This document shows, in pieces, positions 45,920-54,834 of a stretch of DNA of 64,000 bases. The position numbers and the translations under genes are program-made. The stretch is from Nodosilinea sp. E11. Its GTDB lineage: Bacteria > Cyanobacteriota > Cyanobacteriia > Phormidesmidales > Phormidesmidaceae. The stretch spans positions 4,024,001-4,088,000 of the forward strand of contig NZ_CP136520.1 of NCBI RefSeq assembly GCF_032813545.1, in the 5' to 3' direction. The notes below the pieces were generated by a model, which saw only the letters and a program-made list of their open reading frames with translations, was not told where the DNA came from and ran no database searches. How positions within the stretch are numbered: the first letter of the stretch is position 1; every line of letters starts with the position of its first letter.

Positions 45920-47419
45920 CTAGAGCGATCGCACCTCTTCTAGCACCTTGGCCTGCTGTCGCTCAGCGCTGAGCGGCTTGTAGGTGAGGAGCGACACCGC
46001 CACAAAGGCCACCAGCCCCAGCAGCGGGCTAATCAGTGTGGGGAAGCCGTCAAAATCGGCGGTAAACAGGCCGTTGGGGAAGTACAGCAGCGTGTTATCG
46101 ACCCCAAACATAGTTGGCATCAGCGCAAACATCAGCAGGCGCGACAGCGACCCCACCGCAATACAGGCCAGCGCCCCCTGCCGGGTTGCCTTAGCCCAAA
46201 ACAGGCCACCTAGCAGCGGCACCACCAGTCCGGCAAAGCTCATGTCAAAGGCCAGCAGCAGCAGCACTCCGGTTTGGGGCACCCGCAGGCCCAGCACTAC
46301 CCCCAGCACCGTGATGACTACGGCCATCAGGCGGGTGATCAGCAGCAGGCGATCGCCCCCTGCCCCATGGGCCGTGGCATGGCGAATGCCCAGCACATTG
46401 TGGGCCAGCACCGACGAGGTGCCCAAAATTGCGCCGTCGGCGGTAGACAGTGAGGCCGACAAAATCGCCGCTAGCACCAATAGCCCCAGCAGGGGCGGCA
46501 CCACCCCTTTTAGCAGGGCAAACAGCACTGGCCCCTCGGGCACAATGCCCGCCTGAGAGAGAATACCCCCAGCCCCCAGGGCAATGATTGAGAACGGGAT
46601 GCCAATAATTAACGTGCCAGCCGAGGCAATAAAGCAGGCCCGCTGGGCCGTTTCTGGGCTTTCGGCAGCAAAGATGCGGGCCATAAAGTCGATCGCCACC
46701 ATGTTGCCAAAGCCCAGGGCAATGATGCTGGCCCAGTTGATCGCTGCCCCAGAACTCACGGCGGTGAGTTGATCCATCGCGGCTGGTCCCATGCCGGGGT
46801 CAATGGTAATGCCAAAGTTGGCCACGACGTAAACAAGCAAGGCCCAGGCTCCCACCAGGGCAATCATCACCTGAATAAAGTCGGTGTAGGCGACGGCAAA
46901 CAACCCACCCGAGACGGTGTAGGCCAGCACCAGCACCGCCAGCAGCGTAATGCCGCCGGTATAGCTGGTACCCAAAAAGTCTTGGAACATATAGCCCCCA
47001 GCCACCAGATTGCCCGCCAGCAAAAACGAAAAACTGACGCACATAATGCAGGCAGCGACCAGTTCTACGGTGCGGCCATACTTAACCCGGTAAAAGTCGG
47101 GGATGGTAATGAGCCCCATGCGGTTCATGGGCTTGGCCAAAATTAGGCCGGTCAAAAAGAGACAGAGAGACAGCCCAAGGGGTAGCGCTGCCCCCGCCCA
47201 AAAGCCAAACTCTGAAGCGAGATCGGTGTTGCCCAGAGTGGCGTTAGAGTCGACCGACTGCGCCATGAGCGTGGCAGCGGCCAGGGGCAGCGCCAGCCCT
47301 CGCCCTGCCACCAAAAAGTTGACGCTATCGCCCTTAATTTGTTGAGAGGCCCACACCCCAATGCCCAGCGTGCCGAGCAAAAAAGCAATGATGCCGTAGG
47401 AAAACACACTATGTTCCAT
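45920..47419 (-). CDS. Sodium:solute symporter family protein
   Basis: A 499-residue SSS-family (LeuT-fold) transporter with about 13 helices. Typical segments are DSVNFLVAGRGLALPLAAATLMAQSVDSNATLGNTDLASEFG (Na+ and substrate site helix 1), RMGLITIPDFYRVKYGRTVEL, YTVSGGLFAVAYTDFIQVMI and ILSASLSTADGAILGTSSVLAHNV. The substrate could be proline, pantothenate, urea or another solute; the family does not tell. The frame opens at 47584, but the ATG at 47419 with AGGAG nine bases upstream (MEHSVFSYGIIAFLLG) is the start. Confidence 0.9.
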   Translation of the reverse strand: MEHSVFSYGIIAFLLGTLGIGVWASQQIKGDSVNFLVAGRGLALPLAAATLMAQSVDSNATLGNTDLASEFGFWAGAALPLGLSLCLFLTGLILAKPMNRMGLITIPDFYRVKYGRTVELVAACIMCVSFSFLLAGNLVAGGYMFQDFLGTSYTGGITLLAVLVLAYTVSGGLFAVAYTDFIQVMIALVGAWALLVYVVANFGITIDPGMGPAAMDQLTAVSSGAAINWASIIALGFGNMVAIDFMARIFAAESPETAQRACFIASAGTLIIGIPFSIIALGAGGILSQAGIVPEGPVLFALLKGVVPPLLGLLVLAAILSASLSTADGAILGTSSVLAHNVLGIRHATAHGAGGDRLLLITRLMAVVITVLGVVLGLRVPQTGVLLLLAFDMSFAGLVVPLLGGLFWAKATRQGALACIAVGSLSRLLMFALMPTMFGVDNTLLYFPNGLFTADFDGFPTLISPLLGLVAFVAVSLLTYKPLSAERQQAKVLEEVRSL

Positions 47420-47854
47420 ACCGTTAGGCTCCTGACCTAGATTCGTGGCTATCGAGCGGCAGATACTAGAAAACCCAGGAGTAATATGCCAATTCCTATA
47501 GAACTGGACTATTTCTCCCGGGCTTTTATCCCTCCGTGAACCAGGCCACAATTGCCGCCCGGCTGCACCTCTCGGACCAGTCACCTAGCCAGCTCAAGAC
47601 CTTAAAAAATCTTGGCTACTAAGTCGGAACCCTAGGTGCTTTACTCTCAAGTTTGAAAAGCAATCCAGACTTCGATTTTTGAGTGGACTTAGTCTACAAA
47701 GCTCAAAAACAAAGAATTTTATGCATGAACGAATTAACTAGTTTCTATCAACTAGCCATGGGCTGCCGAAGTATCTATCACTACGGTTGAGTTGGCTTTA
47801 TGTCATCGTTTCATTACCTTGATTGCCGAAGTTAGGAGTTGGCAAGGCGATCGC

Positions 47855-48499
47855 ATGGCTACCTCTACCATCCATCGACCGATAGGATATAAAACGTTGC
47901 ATTGGGCTATTGCCATGTTCATCAACTACATCACCCTCATGCTGATCAATATGGCAGCGGGGCTGGTGCTGCTGGCCGACTTTGTCTATCGCGGGCTAGA
48001 TGGAGCCAACCAAAAACGCTGGATACCGGGCTTTGGCCTGGTAGGAGCGATCGCCCTGGTCACTGGGCTGCCCATGATCTGGACCTGGCCTGTAATTGGC
48101 AGCTTTAATATTTCCTTTGGCGAAACCACCGTGTTGTTTGGCGGGCTCTATGTGGCGGCGGCGATCGCGATCGCCCAGGGCTGGGATTTGCTCTCGCTGG
48201 CGGTCTATGCCTTTTTCGCAGGGCTGACTTCCATTGTCATTGGCCTGCGGATTGTCAATTTAGGGCAAACCCTACAGCCCCTGGTCGCGGGGCTAGGCTT
48301 TGGGTTGACGGGCTTGGGTGGGGTGCTAGCGGCCCCTACTCTGACCTATCTTCGCTACAACAAGAGCTGGCGTACAGCGGGGGCGGTGGTGCTACTGCTG
48401 GCCGCGCTAGTGTGGGCGATCATTGGTTATCGCGCCTACTGGGGGCACCTGGAGAGCTTCGGTGATTGGCAGCCGCCAGTGATGCGCGTCGATCCCTAG
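47855..48499 (+). CDS. DUF981 family membrane protein
   Basis: A 214-residue integral membrane protein with six or seven helices. Segments include YITLMLINMAAGLVLLADFVY, GFGLVGAIALVTGLPMIWTWPV, GLYVAAAIAIAQGWDLLSLAVYAFFAGL and AGAVVLLLAALVWAIIGYRAYWGH. It fits the DUF981 family; the function is unknown. An earlier in-frame start at 47792 is less likely than the ATG at 47855, which follows AAGGCGATCGC. It is monocistronic; the upstream spacer (47420-47854) shows no other gene. Confidence 0.8.
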   Translation: MATSTIHRPIGYKTLHWAIAMFINYITLMLINMAAGLVLLADFVYRGLDGANQKRWIPGFGLVGAIALVTGLPMIWTWPVIGSFNISFGETTVLFGGLYVAAAIAIAQGWDLLSLAVYAFFAGLTSIVIGLRIVNLGQTLQPLVAGLGFGLTGLGGVLAAPTLTYLRYNKSWRTAGAVVLLLAALVWAIIGYRAYWGHLESFGDWQPPVMRVDP

Positions 48500-48573
48500 C
48501 TCATCGGCTGGCTTGGCCTGGGGTCGAGCCAGCCAATTTGTTAAAGAAAACAAGAAAGTCTAAGAACTCGATC

Positions 48574-48600
48574 TTGACTCTGCCGAGTGTCTGCTAAACT
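48574..48600 (+). promoter_or_regulatory. Candidate promoter of tRNA-Ser
   Basis: TTGACT at 48574-48579 and TAAACT at 48595-48600 with a short 15-base spacer, ending 18 bases before the tRNA. The boxes are good but the spacing is below optimum. Confidence 0.4.
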
Positions 48601-48618
48601 AACGAAGAACTACTCTTT

Positions 48619-48708
48619 GGAAGCGTGGCTGAGTGGTCGAAAGCGCCTCCCTGCTAAGGAGGTAGGGGAGTAAACCTTCCCTCGTGGGTTCAAATCCCAC
48701 CGCTTCCG
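48619..48708 (+). tRNA. trnS-GCU: tRNA-Ser (anticodon GCU)
   Basis: A 90-base class II tRNA. The acceptor stem GGAAGCG pairs with CGCTTCC, followed by discriminator G; CCA is not encoded. The anticodon stem CCTCC/GGAGG encloses CTGCTAA with anticodon GCT at 48653-48655, reading AGC/AGU. The long variable arm (AGGGGAG...CTTCCCT) and T arm (GTGGG TTCAAAT CCCAC) are present. Confidence 0.98.
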
Positions 48709-48773
48709 TATTTTGGAGCAAATAGGCTATGGCTGGGGTAAGTGTTTACTCCCAGCTTTTGCCGTATCTATCG

Positions 48774-48840
48774 GCGTTAGTGGTAGGCATTGCCCACCTA
48801 CGGTGACTACAGTCGTCGGATACAGCAGGGAGCTGATTTT
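48774..48840 (-). repeat. Dispersed repeat, copy B
   Basis: Reverse complemented, this reads AGCTCCCTGCTGTATCCGAC then GACTGTAGTCACCGTAGGTGGGCA and ATGCCTACC. It aligns over about 55 bases with 61024-61078. It lies between tRNA-Ser and sbcC. The rest of this 251-base spacer shows no gene. Confidence 0.75.
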
Positions 48841-48959
48841 TTATAAATCTCCTTAGACATTTAGAGGCCGTAGAGGCCGGACAATAGAATTTTTGCGATA
48901 CAGGTGTACTTTAAGTTCGTCTGTACTGTAGGCTGAGGTTAGGTGGTGCTCCTGTACCC

Positions 48960-51900
48960 ATGATTCCTAAGCACATCAGGCTCAAAAATTTTCTCAGCTA
49001 TCGCGACGGCAGCCTTGACTTTGGTGGGCTGCACGTGGTTTGTGTGGCTGGGCCTAATGGGGCCGGTAAGTCGTCGCTGTTAGAGGCGATCGCCTGGGCG
49101 CTCTGGGGGCAAAGCCGCGTCGCTGCCGATGACGACATTATTCACCAGGGCGAGCTAGAGGCTCGGGTGGTGTTTCAGTTTCAGCAGGGAGATCACACCT
49201 ACCGGGTGATTCGCAGTCGCCACCGCATTCAGGGCACCAGTCTTGAATTCCAGGTGTATACCGAAGAGGGCTGGCGGGTGCTGACCCAGCGGGGGGTGCG
49301 GGCTACCCAGGCCTTAATCTGTCGTCACCTCAAGCTCGACTACGACACCTTTATTAATTCGGCGTACCTGCGCCAGGGTGGGGCCGACGACTTCATGCTG
49401 AAGCGGCCCAGCGATCGCAAGCAAATTTTGGCCGATCTGCTCAAGCTGCACCACTACGACGAGTTGGCCGACCGCGCCAAAGACCAGGCCCGCCAGGCCA
49501 AGGCCGAAGCGGCTCTGCGCCAAAGCCAGCTTGACGACCTGGCTACCGCCCTGGCCGACTACGAGCCGACGTTGCTGCGCCAGGTTCAGCTTCAGCACGA
49601 GCTAGCCAGCCTAGATGCGCAGCAGCAGCAGGGCCGCGATCGCCTTCAGCAGCTACGCACCCTAGAGCAGCGCTATCAAAGCCAGCAGCAGCAGCTTCAG
49701 ATGCAGCAGCAGCAGCAGTACCATCTCACGACCCTGCTACACCAAACTGAGGCCACCCTAGCCACCTTGACCGCTGAGCAGCACCAGCAAGAGCAATTGC
49801 TGGCCCAGGCCCCTGCGATCGAAGCAGGGCTAGAGCAACTGGCTGCCCTTGAGACCGAAGATACTCAGCTCAACCAGCAGTTTCAGCGCTACCAGGCCTT
49901 GCAGTCTCAGCGCCAGACCCTAGAGACCACCTGGCAAGCCCAGGCTGACCACACCCGTACCCGCCTTGGCCCAGCCCAGATGCAGCTAGTGGCCGTGCAA
50001 GCTCAACTGGCTGACCTCGAAGCCTTGCTCAGCCAAGGCGAGACAGTCAAGGCTGCCCGTCAGCAGTTTTTGGCCGCCAAGGCTCAGCTCAAACACCTCG
50101 ATGCCCTCCAGCTTCAGGCTGAGCCCCTCCAGCAACGCCGTCGGCAGCTAGAGGCGGGCTTGCAGCAGGCCCAAACCCGGCTTCAAACCCGCTTAGAAGA
50201 ACTCACCGCCACGGCCCAACAGCTCCAGCAGCAGCAGGGCGATCGCCCCCAGCTCGTCGCCACTGTCCAAGAAGTCTCGACCACTCTGAGTCATCTGGAG
50301 CAGCGCCGCGCTTACCAGGAGAAGGTGCGCGAAAAGGGACTAGAGCGCCGCAGCTTTATGCAGGTCTTGCAGGCCAACCAGCGCCGCTGTGAAATTGAGA
50401 TTGCCCAGATTGCTCAAAAGCTAGGGTTCTTGACCCAGCCCGAGGCCGTCTGTCCGCTGTGCGATCGCCCTCTGTCCGCCCATCACCGCACCTTGGTTGA
50501 GGGTCGTCACCGCCAAGAACAGCAGGCGCTGCAAGAAGAAATCTGGGTGATTCGGGAGCAGCTTGCTGTCTCCGAGCGCGAAATTCAGGTGCTGCGCCAG
50601 GAATACCGGGCAGTGGAGGCTGAGCTAGAGGCCTACGCCCCAGTGCTGCAAAAGCAGGGGCAGCTGACGGCTCAGATGGCCTCCCACGTGACGGTGCAAG
50701 AGCAGCTGCAAGCCCTAGAGGCTGAACAACAGCGTCTGGGGCAATGCCTAGCCGACCACCAGTATGCCTTTGACCTGCGTACCGAACTCGACCACATCGA
50801 CCAAACCCTAGCTCAGCTCGCCTACGACGATCGCAACCACGCCCTGGTGCGCGGCCAAGTCGATCGCCTGCGCTGGGCCGAGATTAAACACCACGACCTG
50901 GCCCAGGGGCGACGGCGGCACCAGCGGCTAACCCGACAGCGACAGCAGCTAGAGGCCGAAGTTGCTCAGCTAGAGACCGATCTCGCTCAGTTGCAAGATA
51001 GCCCTGACGGGCAGACTCTAGCCGCCGTGCAAGCCGACCTGGCGCAGCTTGACTACACCGTAGACCGCCACCAGGCGGTGCGCCAGGCGCTACAGCAGGC
51101 CCAGACCTGGCGACAGCGCCACCACGATCTAGAGCAGGCCCGCCTGCACCAACCCCAGCAACTCGCCCAAATTGAAGCGCTACAGGCTCAGCAACAACAG
51201 CAGCGGCGATCGCTCGACCAGCTCAACGACGCAATTCAGACCCTAGTCGAGGGGCTGGGCTCTTTGGCCTACGATTCGGCTGCCCTAGAGCAGGTTGAGG
51301 CCGAGCTTGTGGCCCGCCAGCACCAGCGCGATGACCTTTTGGCTCAGCTCGGTGCCCTGGGTCAAGCCCGCCAGCACCTCGAAGTGCTCCGGCAGGGGTT
51401 AGCCGAAAAGCAGCAAGCCTTAGCCGCAGTGCGACAGCGGCAGCGGGTGTATCAAGAACTCGCCCATGCCTTTGGCCGCAACGGCATTCAGGCGCTGATG
51501 ATTGAAAACCTGTTGCCCCAGCTCGAGGCCGAAACTAACCATTTGCTGGGTCGGCTCAGCGCCCACCAGCTCCATGTGCAGTTTGTCACCCAGCGCGCCA
51601 CGAAGCGCGGCCAGGGGGTGATCGACACCCTAGATATTTTGATCGCCGACGCCCGAGGCACTCGGCCCTACGAAACCTATTCTGGCGGGGAAGCGTTTCG
51701 GGTCAACTTTGCGCTGCGGTTGGCCCTGGCTCGGCTGCTGGCCCAGCGATCGGGCCTGGCGTTGCAACTGCTGATTATCGACGAAGGCTTTGGCACTCAA
51801 GACCAGCAGGGGTGCGATCGCCTGATTGCCGCCATCAATGCGATCGCTGCCGACTTTGCCTGCATCCTCACCGTTACCCACATTCCCCACTTTCGGGCCG

Positions 51901-51965
51901 CCTTTCAAACCCGCATTGATGTCACCAAAACCGCCCAGGGATCGCAGCTGTCGCTCTCAGCTTAA
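48960..51965 (+). CDS. sbcC: SbcC/Rad50-type SMC exonuclease subunit
   Basis: A 1001-residue ATPase that, with SbcD, opens and trims DNA ends and hairpins. Walker A is GPNGAGKSSLLEAIAWALWG near the N-terminus. Two very long Gln-rich coiled coils follow (about 180-490 and 520-860). The zinc hook CPLCDRPL (C498, C501) lies exactly mid-protein. The C-terminal ATPase half has YSGGEAFRVNFALRLALARLL and Walker B LLIIDEGFGTQDQQG. The coiled coils are extremely rich in Gln, with several CAG runs. sbcD is not adjacent. Cruciform-forming palindromes, abundant here, are the known substrates of this enzyme. Confidence 0.95.
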   Translation: MIPKHIRLKNFLSYRDGSLDFGGLHVVCVAGPNGAGKSSLLEAIAWALWGQSRVAADDDIIHQGELEARVVFQFQQGDHTYRVIRSRHRIQGTSLEFQVYTEEGWRVLTQRGVRATQALICRHLKLDYDTFINSAYLRQGGADDFMLKRPSDRKQILADLLKLHHYDELADRAKDQARQAKAEAALRQSQLDDLATALADYEPTLLRQVQLQHELASLDAQQQQGRDRLQQLRTLEQRYQSQQQQLQMQQQQQYHLTTLLHQTEATLATLTAEQHQQEQLLAQAPAIEAGLEQLAALETEDTQLNQQFQRYQALQSQRQTLETTWQAQADHTRTRLGPAQMQLVAVQAQLADLEALLSQGETVKAARQQFLAAKAQLKHLDALQLQAEPLQQRRRQLEAGLQQAQTRLQTRLEELTATAQQLQQQQGDRPQLVATVQEVSTTLSHLEQRRAYQEKVREKGLERRSFMQVLQANQRRCEIEIAQIAQKLGFLTQPEAVCPLCDRPLSAHHRTLVEGRHRQEQQALQEEIWVIREQLAVSEREIQVLRQEYRAVEAELEAYAPVLQKQGQLTAQMASHVTVQEQLQALEAEQQRLGQCLADHQYAFDLRTELDHIDQTLAQLAYDDRNHALVRGQVDRLRWAEIKHHDLAQGRRRHQRLTRQRQQLEAEVAQLETDLAQLQDSPDGQTLAAVQADLAQLDYTVDRHQAVRQALQQAQTWRQRHHDLEQARLHQPQQLAQIEALQAQQQQQRRSLDQLNDAIQTLVEGLGSLAYDSAALEQVEAELVARQHQRDDLLAQLGALGQARQHLEVLRQGLAEKQQALAAVRQRQRVYQELAHAFGRNGIQALMIENLLPQLEAETNHLLGRLSAHQLHVQFVTQRATKRGQGVIDTLDILIADARGTRPYETYSGGEAFRVNFALRLALARLLAQRSGLALQLLIIDEGFGTQDQQGCDRLIAAINAIAADFACILTVTHIPHFRAAFQTRIDVTKTAQGSQLSLSA

Positions 51966-52219
51966 CCCTTGCCCAATGTTCCCTAGCCTAAGTGAGACAT
52001 CCTCAGTTTTTTTATTAACATTCTTTTTAGATTTTAAGAATTTCTTTCTCGGCGACCCCAAAAATATGTCTCATGGAATGCAATACGAACCTGTCAACCG
52101 CTTTAATCTATTGGAATACAGCCCCTTGCAACTCAAGCCGACTGAGTATTAATAACCATTCACGATCGCCTTCATAAATGTTACAGTTATTTACATAAAA
52201 GATTAACAACACTTCACCC

Positions 52220-52351
52220 ATGAACATTTTTGAAATTCTTGTAGAAGTTGGTGCCACCCTCGTCGTGGCCGGTTGGCTGCTCAAACGCCGTTCTGAAGAA
52301 GCTTCCCTAGAGGCTGAGCCGATTCCAGTGCCCGTGCGTTCTCACCGTTAG
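52220..52351 (+). CDS. Small single-helix membrane protein (43 residues)
   Basis: ATG at 52220, stop TAG at 52349-52351. The peptide starts MNIFEILVEVGATLVVAGWL, one transmembrane helix, followed by LKRR and an acidic, proline-rich tail (SEEASLEAEPIPVPVRSHR). Positive residues right after the helix suggest that the C-terminus lies in the cytoplasm. It is preceded by an AT-rich, probably regulatory, region (51966-52219) and followed by the sigma factor gene 155 bases later. I do not recognise a family. The coding look (hydrophobic helix, stop-bounded, GC-rich third positions in the tail) supports a real gene. Confidence 0.6.
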   Translation: MNIFEILVEVGATLVVAGWLLKRRSEEASLEAEPIPVPVRSHR

Positions 52352-52506
52352 TTGACTGAGCCTCCATGCTGTTTAACGCCAAGGGTCGCAGAGTGCCCTA
52401 CAGGGTTTAGTGCAGAGCATTAGACCAATGTCATTCACTGGGCCTGGTTTCTGGGTAGCCGCATATCCTGATCATTCCCCGTCGCTGTTTCCTAGGTTGC
52501 CGATTT

Positions 52507-53463
52507 ATGAGAGCTGTGCAAAATTCTACGGATCTGGTTCGCACCTACCTGAAGGAAATCGGTAGGGTACCTTTGCTCACCCACGAAGAAGAGATCGTGC
52601 TGGGCAAACAAGTGCAGAAGTTGTCGGCCCTAGAAGCTAAGCGCAAAGAAATTGAAGAGGCTTCGGGCGATAGCCCCACCCTAGAGCAGTGGGCTGCTGC
52701 GGTAGATCTGCCTACCACTGAGGTGGCCACCATCGTGCGCCAGGGCAATTTAGCCAAGCGCAAAATGGTTGAGGCTAACCTTCGTCTGGTGGTGTCGGTG
52801 GCCAAAAAATATATCAAGCGCAATGTCGACCTGTTAGATCTGATTCAGGAAGGCACGATTGGCATGCAGCGGGGCGTCGAAAAGTTTGACCCCACCAAGG
52901 GCTACCGCTTTTCTACCTACGCCTACTGGTGGATTCGTCAGGCCATTACTCGTGCCATTGCTGAGAAAAGCCGCACGATTCGCTTACCCATTCACATTAC
53001 TGAAAAGCTCAATAAGCTGAAGAAGGCCCAGCGTACCCTGTCTCAGCGCTATGGGCGGGCGGCGACGGTGGCCGAGTTGGCCCTTGAGTGCGACCTGACG
53101 GTGAAGCAGGTGCGCGACTATCTCGAAAAGTCGCGGCAGCCGTTGTCTCTCGACTTGAAGGTTGGGGATAACCAAGACACGGAGCTGGGTGAGCTGCTTG
53201 AAGATGACGGCCCCTCGCCAGAAGATTTTGCGGCCCAGGTGTCTCTGCGCCAAGACCTAGATCGATTGATGGGCGACTTGACCCCCCAGCAGCGGGAGGT
53301 GCTCTCTCTACGGTTTGGGCTGTCTGATGGTAAAACGATGACTCTGGCGAAGATTGGCGATATGCTCTCGATTAGCCGGGAGCGGGTGCGCCAGATTGAG
53401 CGAGAGGCGCTTACCAAGCTGCGTAAGCGCCAGTCTGATATTCGCGAATATCTGGCTAGCTAG
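52507..53463 (+). CDS. Group 2 sigma-70 factor (RpoD-like)
   Basis: A 318-residue RNA polymerase sigma subunit without region 1.1. Region 1.2 is [22 protein letters not shown]. Region 2 has [61 protein letters not shown]. Region 3 has [18 protein letters not shown]. Region 4 has [18 protein letters not shown] and [22 protein letters not shown]. The size and sequence fit the non-essential group 2 factors (SigB-SigE type) that cyanobacteria use in stress responses and light/dark change. I cannot assign the exact letter. A bidirectional terminator follows. Confidence 0.93.
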   Translation: MRAVQNSTDLVRTYLKEIGRVPLLTHEEEIVLGKQVQKLSALEAKRKEIEEASGDSPTLEQWAAAVDLPTTEVATIVRQGNLAKRKMVEANLRLVVSVAKKYIKRNVDLLDLIQEGTIGMQRGVEKFDPTKGYRFSTYAYWWIRQAITRAIAEKSRTIRLPIHITEKLNKLKKAQRTLSQRYGRAATVAELALECDLTVKQVRDYLEKSRQPLSLDLKVGDNQDTELGELLEDDGPSPEDFAAQVSLRQDLDRLMGDLTPQQREVLSLRFGLSDGKTMTLAKIGDMLSISRERVRQIEREALTKLRKRQSDIREYLAS

Positions 53464-53493
53464 GGCTGTTTATTTCTAGAACTATAGGCTACA

Positions 53494-53530
53494 AACCCCC
53501 GGTTTCTTGATTAGAAGCCGGGGGTTTTGT
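53494..53530. terminator. Bidirectional intrinsic terminator
   Basis: AAACCCCCGGTTTCT, loop TGATT, then AGAAGCCGGGGGTTTTG: a strong stem with A-rich left and T-rich right flanks, so it can stop transcription from both sides. It lies between the sigma factor stop (53463) and the end of the converging DUF2809 gene, overlapping the last codons of the latter. Confidence 0.88.
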
Positions 53531-53909
53531 TTCTAGGCCGTCGAGTGCGCACTGTGCGGTCTGCGATCAGTACTAGAGCAGTCCCGATCGCATAGGCCAA
53601 AATATCTTTCCAGTCAAAGGTGGTGCCGAGGATGGTGGAGAGGACCGGGTTGTCTTGCAGCCCAAGGCGATCGACAAACCTGAGGTATTGAAGACCTTCA
53701 ATGAAACAGGCGAAGGCAAAGACAAACAGAGCCGTTGTGGTACGGCGAAGGGGCCAAAAGGCTTTGATCATGCAGTAGATGAGGGGAATAACTAACACAT
53801 CGCCGACTAGAGGGCGGATGATGCGATCGTCTAGAAAAATCGCTATTAAGGTTTCAATGAGAAACAAAGAAATCGCTAGATAGGAATACTTAACATTAAA
53901 TTTGATCAC
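53511..53909 (-). CDS. DUF2809 family membrane protein
   Basis: A 132-residue protein with four hydrophobic helices: YLAISLFLIETLIAIFLDD, PLVGDVLVIPLIYCMIKAF, TTTALFVFAFACFIEGLQYL and DILAYAIGTALVLIADRTV. The segments DDRIIRPLVGDVLV and FDWKDILAYAIGT are the DUF2809 signature. The function is unknown. Its base composition is already lower in GC than genes to the left, and it borders the AT-rich island to the right. The end of the gene lies inside the terminator stem. Confidence 0.85.
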   Translation of the reverse strand: MIKFNVKYSYLAISLFLIETLIAIFLDDRIIRPLVGDVLVIPLIYCMIKAFWPLRRTTTALFVFAFACFIEGLQYLRFVDRLGLQDNPVLSTILGTTFDWKDILAYAIGTALVLIADRTVRTRRPRNKTPGF

Positions 53910-54279
53910 GGATTTATAGGCGCTGGGAATAGAGAAGCTGCTTTCACAACTTGAACATTGCTCTTGCTCAAATGCCCTCCACTACCAGCACAACTTGGCT
54001 GTTGCGGTTTTTGATGGATAAGTCCTATCCAATATCGGGGTTAACAGCTATGATGGCTCACTTTGGAGGTTGACAACTCCATTATATTTCGAGGCGTTCA
54101 GGCCATAACATCAGAGGAATATCTGTACCCAGCCAGCATAAGTGTTGTCGAACGGTGTGGAGGGTAATGGCTTGGGGGAGGAGCGAGCGATCAGAGAGCT
54201 AGGGATGAAAAGCCTTGATGGAAGAGATCAGGTTGTTGATTACAATGCTAGTATTCTTGCTCTAAATGGGATGCTGGCT

Positions 54280-54570
54280 ATGCAGCGGAATACAATCCTG
54301 CAAACTTTAAAGCAACATCAAACGGTGTTAAAGGATTTAGGTGTGCGATCGCTAGCCTTATTTGGGTCGGTCGCACGGGATGAAGCTACACCCAGCAGTG
54401 ATATCGACATCGTGGTCAAGTTTGAACCGCCTATCACCTTCGATCGCTATATGGATGTTAAATTTTATCTAGAAGACCACCTAGGCAAAAAGGTCGATCT
54501 GGTTAGCTGGAAGTCACTAAAGCCTCAGCTACGAGAGATGGTAGAAGAAGAGGCAGTCTATGTCTCGTGA
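54280..54570 (+). CDS. MNT-type nucleotidyltransferase (antitoxin)
   Basis: A 96-residue minimal nucleotidyltransferase. The core motif is LALFGSVARDEATPSSDIDIVV (GS-x10-D-x-D), followed by FDRYMDVKFYLEDHLGKKVDLV with the third acidic position. MntA/HepT antitoxins of this type AMPylate or neutralise a HEPN RNase encoded next to them. The frame is open from 54142, but homologues start near the ATG at 54280 (MQRNTILQTLKQHQ); 54271 is an alternative. The next frame, overlapping its end, is a damaged partner. Confidence 0.82.
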   Translation: MQRNTILQTLKQHQTVLKDLGVRSLALFGSVARDEATPSSDIDIVVKFEPPITFDRYMDVKFYLEDHLGKKVDLVSWKSLKPQLREMVEEEAVYVS

Positions 54571-54652
54571 TCTACGCATTTGGGATGTTGTACGAAATAA
54601 GACGCCTCATCTTTTGGAAGCAGTTAGCCAATTGTTAGAAAGCCTGTCCTGA
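54560..54652 (+). pseudogene. Truncated HEPN/DUF86-like toxin remnant
   Basis: An ATG at 54560 overlaps the stop of the nucleotidyltransferase gene, exactly where the HEPN (HepT) partner normally starts. The peptide begins MSRDLRIWDVVRNKTPHLLE and stops after 30 residues at TGA 54650-54652; intact partners have 100-140 residues. The following bases up to the NERD gene contain only a palindromic repeat. The MSRDLR start and the overlap argue for a decayed toxin; the assignment rests mainly on position. Confidence 0.5.
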
Positions 54653-54745
54653 AAACATTTAATAGCTCAACTTCTGTGCCTTCGGGTAGCTCGAAAGCAG
54701 CTTGGGGATAAATACACCGCTGAGTGACTGACAGAAATTTGCTCT

Positions 54746-54822
54746 GTAGGTTGGATTGGGGTCACGGAATCCAACGCCAGCAATATTTTCGTTGGGTTAT
54801 GCTATTGCTAACCCGGATCTAC
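54746..54822. repeat. GTAGGTTGGATT-type palindromic element
   Basis: GTAGGTTGGATT and GGAATCCAAC form one inverted repeat; GTTGGGTT and AACCC form a second, and the element ends CTAC. Such GTTGG/CCAAC miniature repeats are widespread in bacteria. It separates the broken toxin from the 3' end of the helicase gene. Confidence 0.6.
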
Positions 54823-54834
54823 GGCTGGGAAGAC

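Noticed and set aside
51826-52152. 108-codon frame overlapping the end of sbcC
   Set aside because: It starts inside sbcC in another frame and runs into AT-rich non-coding DNA; no recognisable protein.
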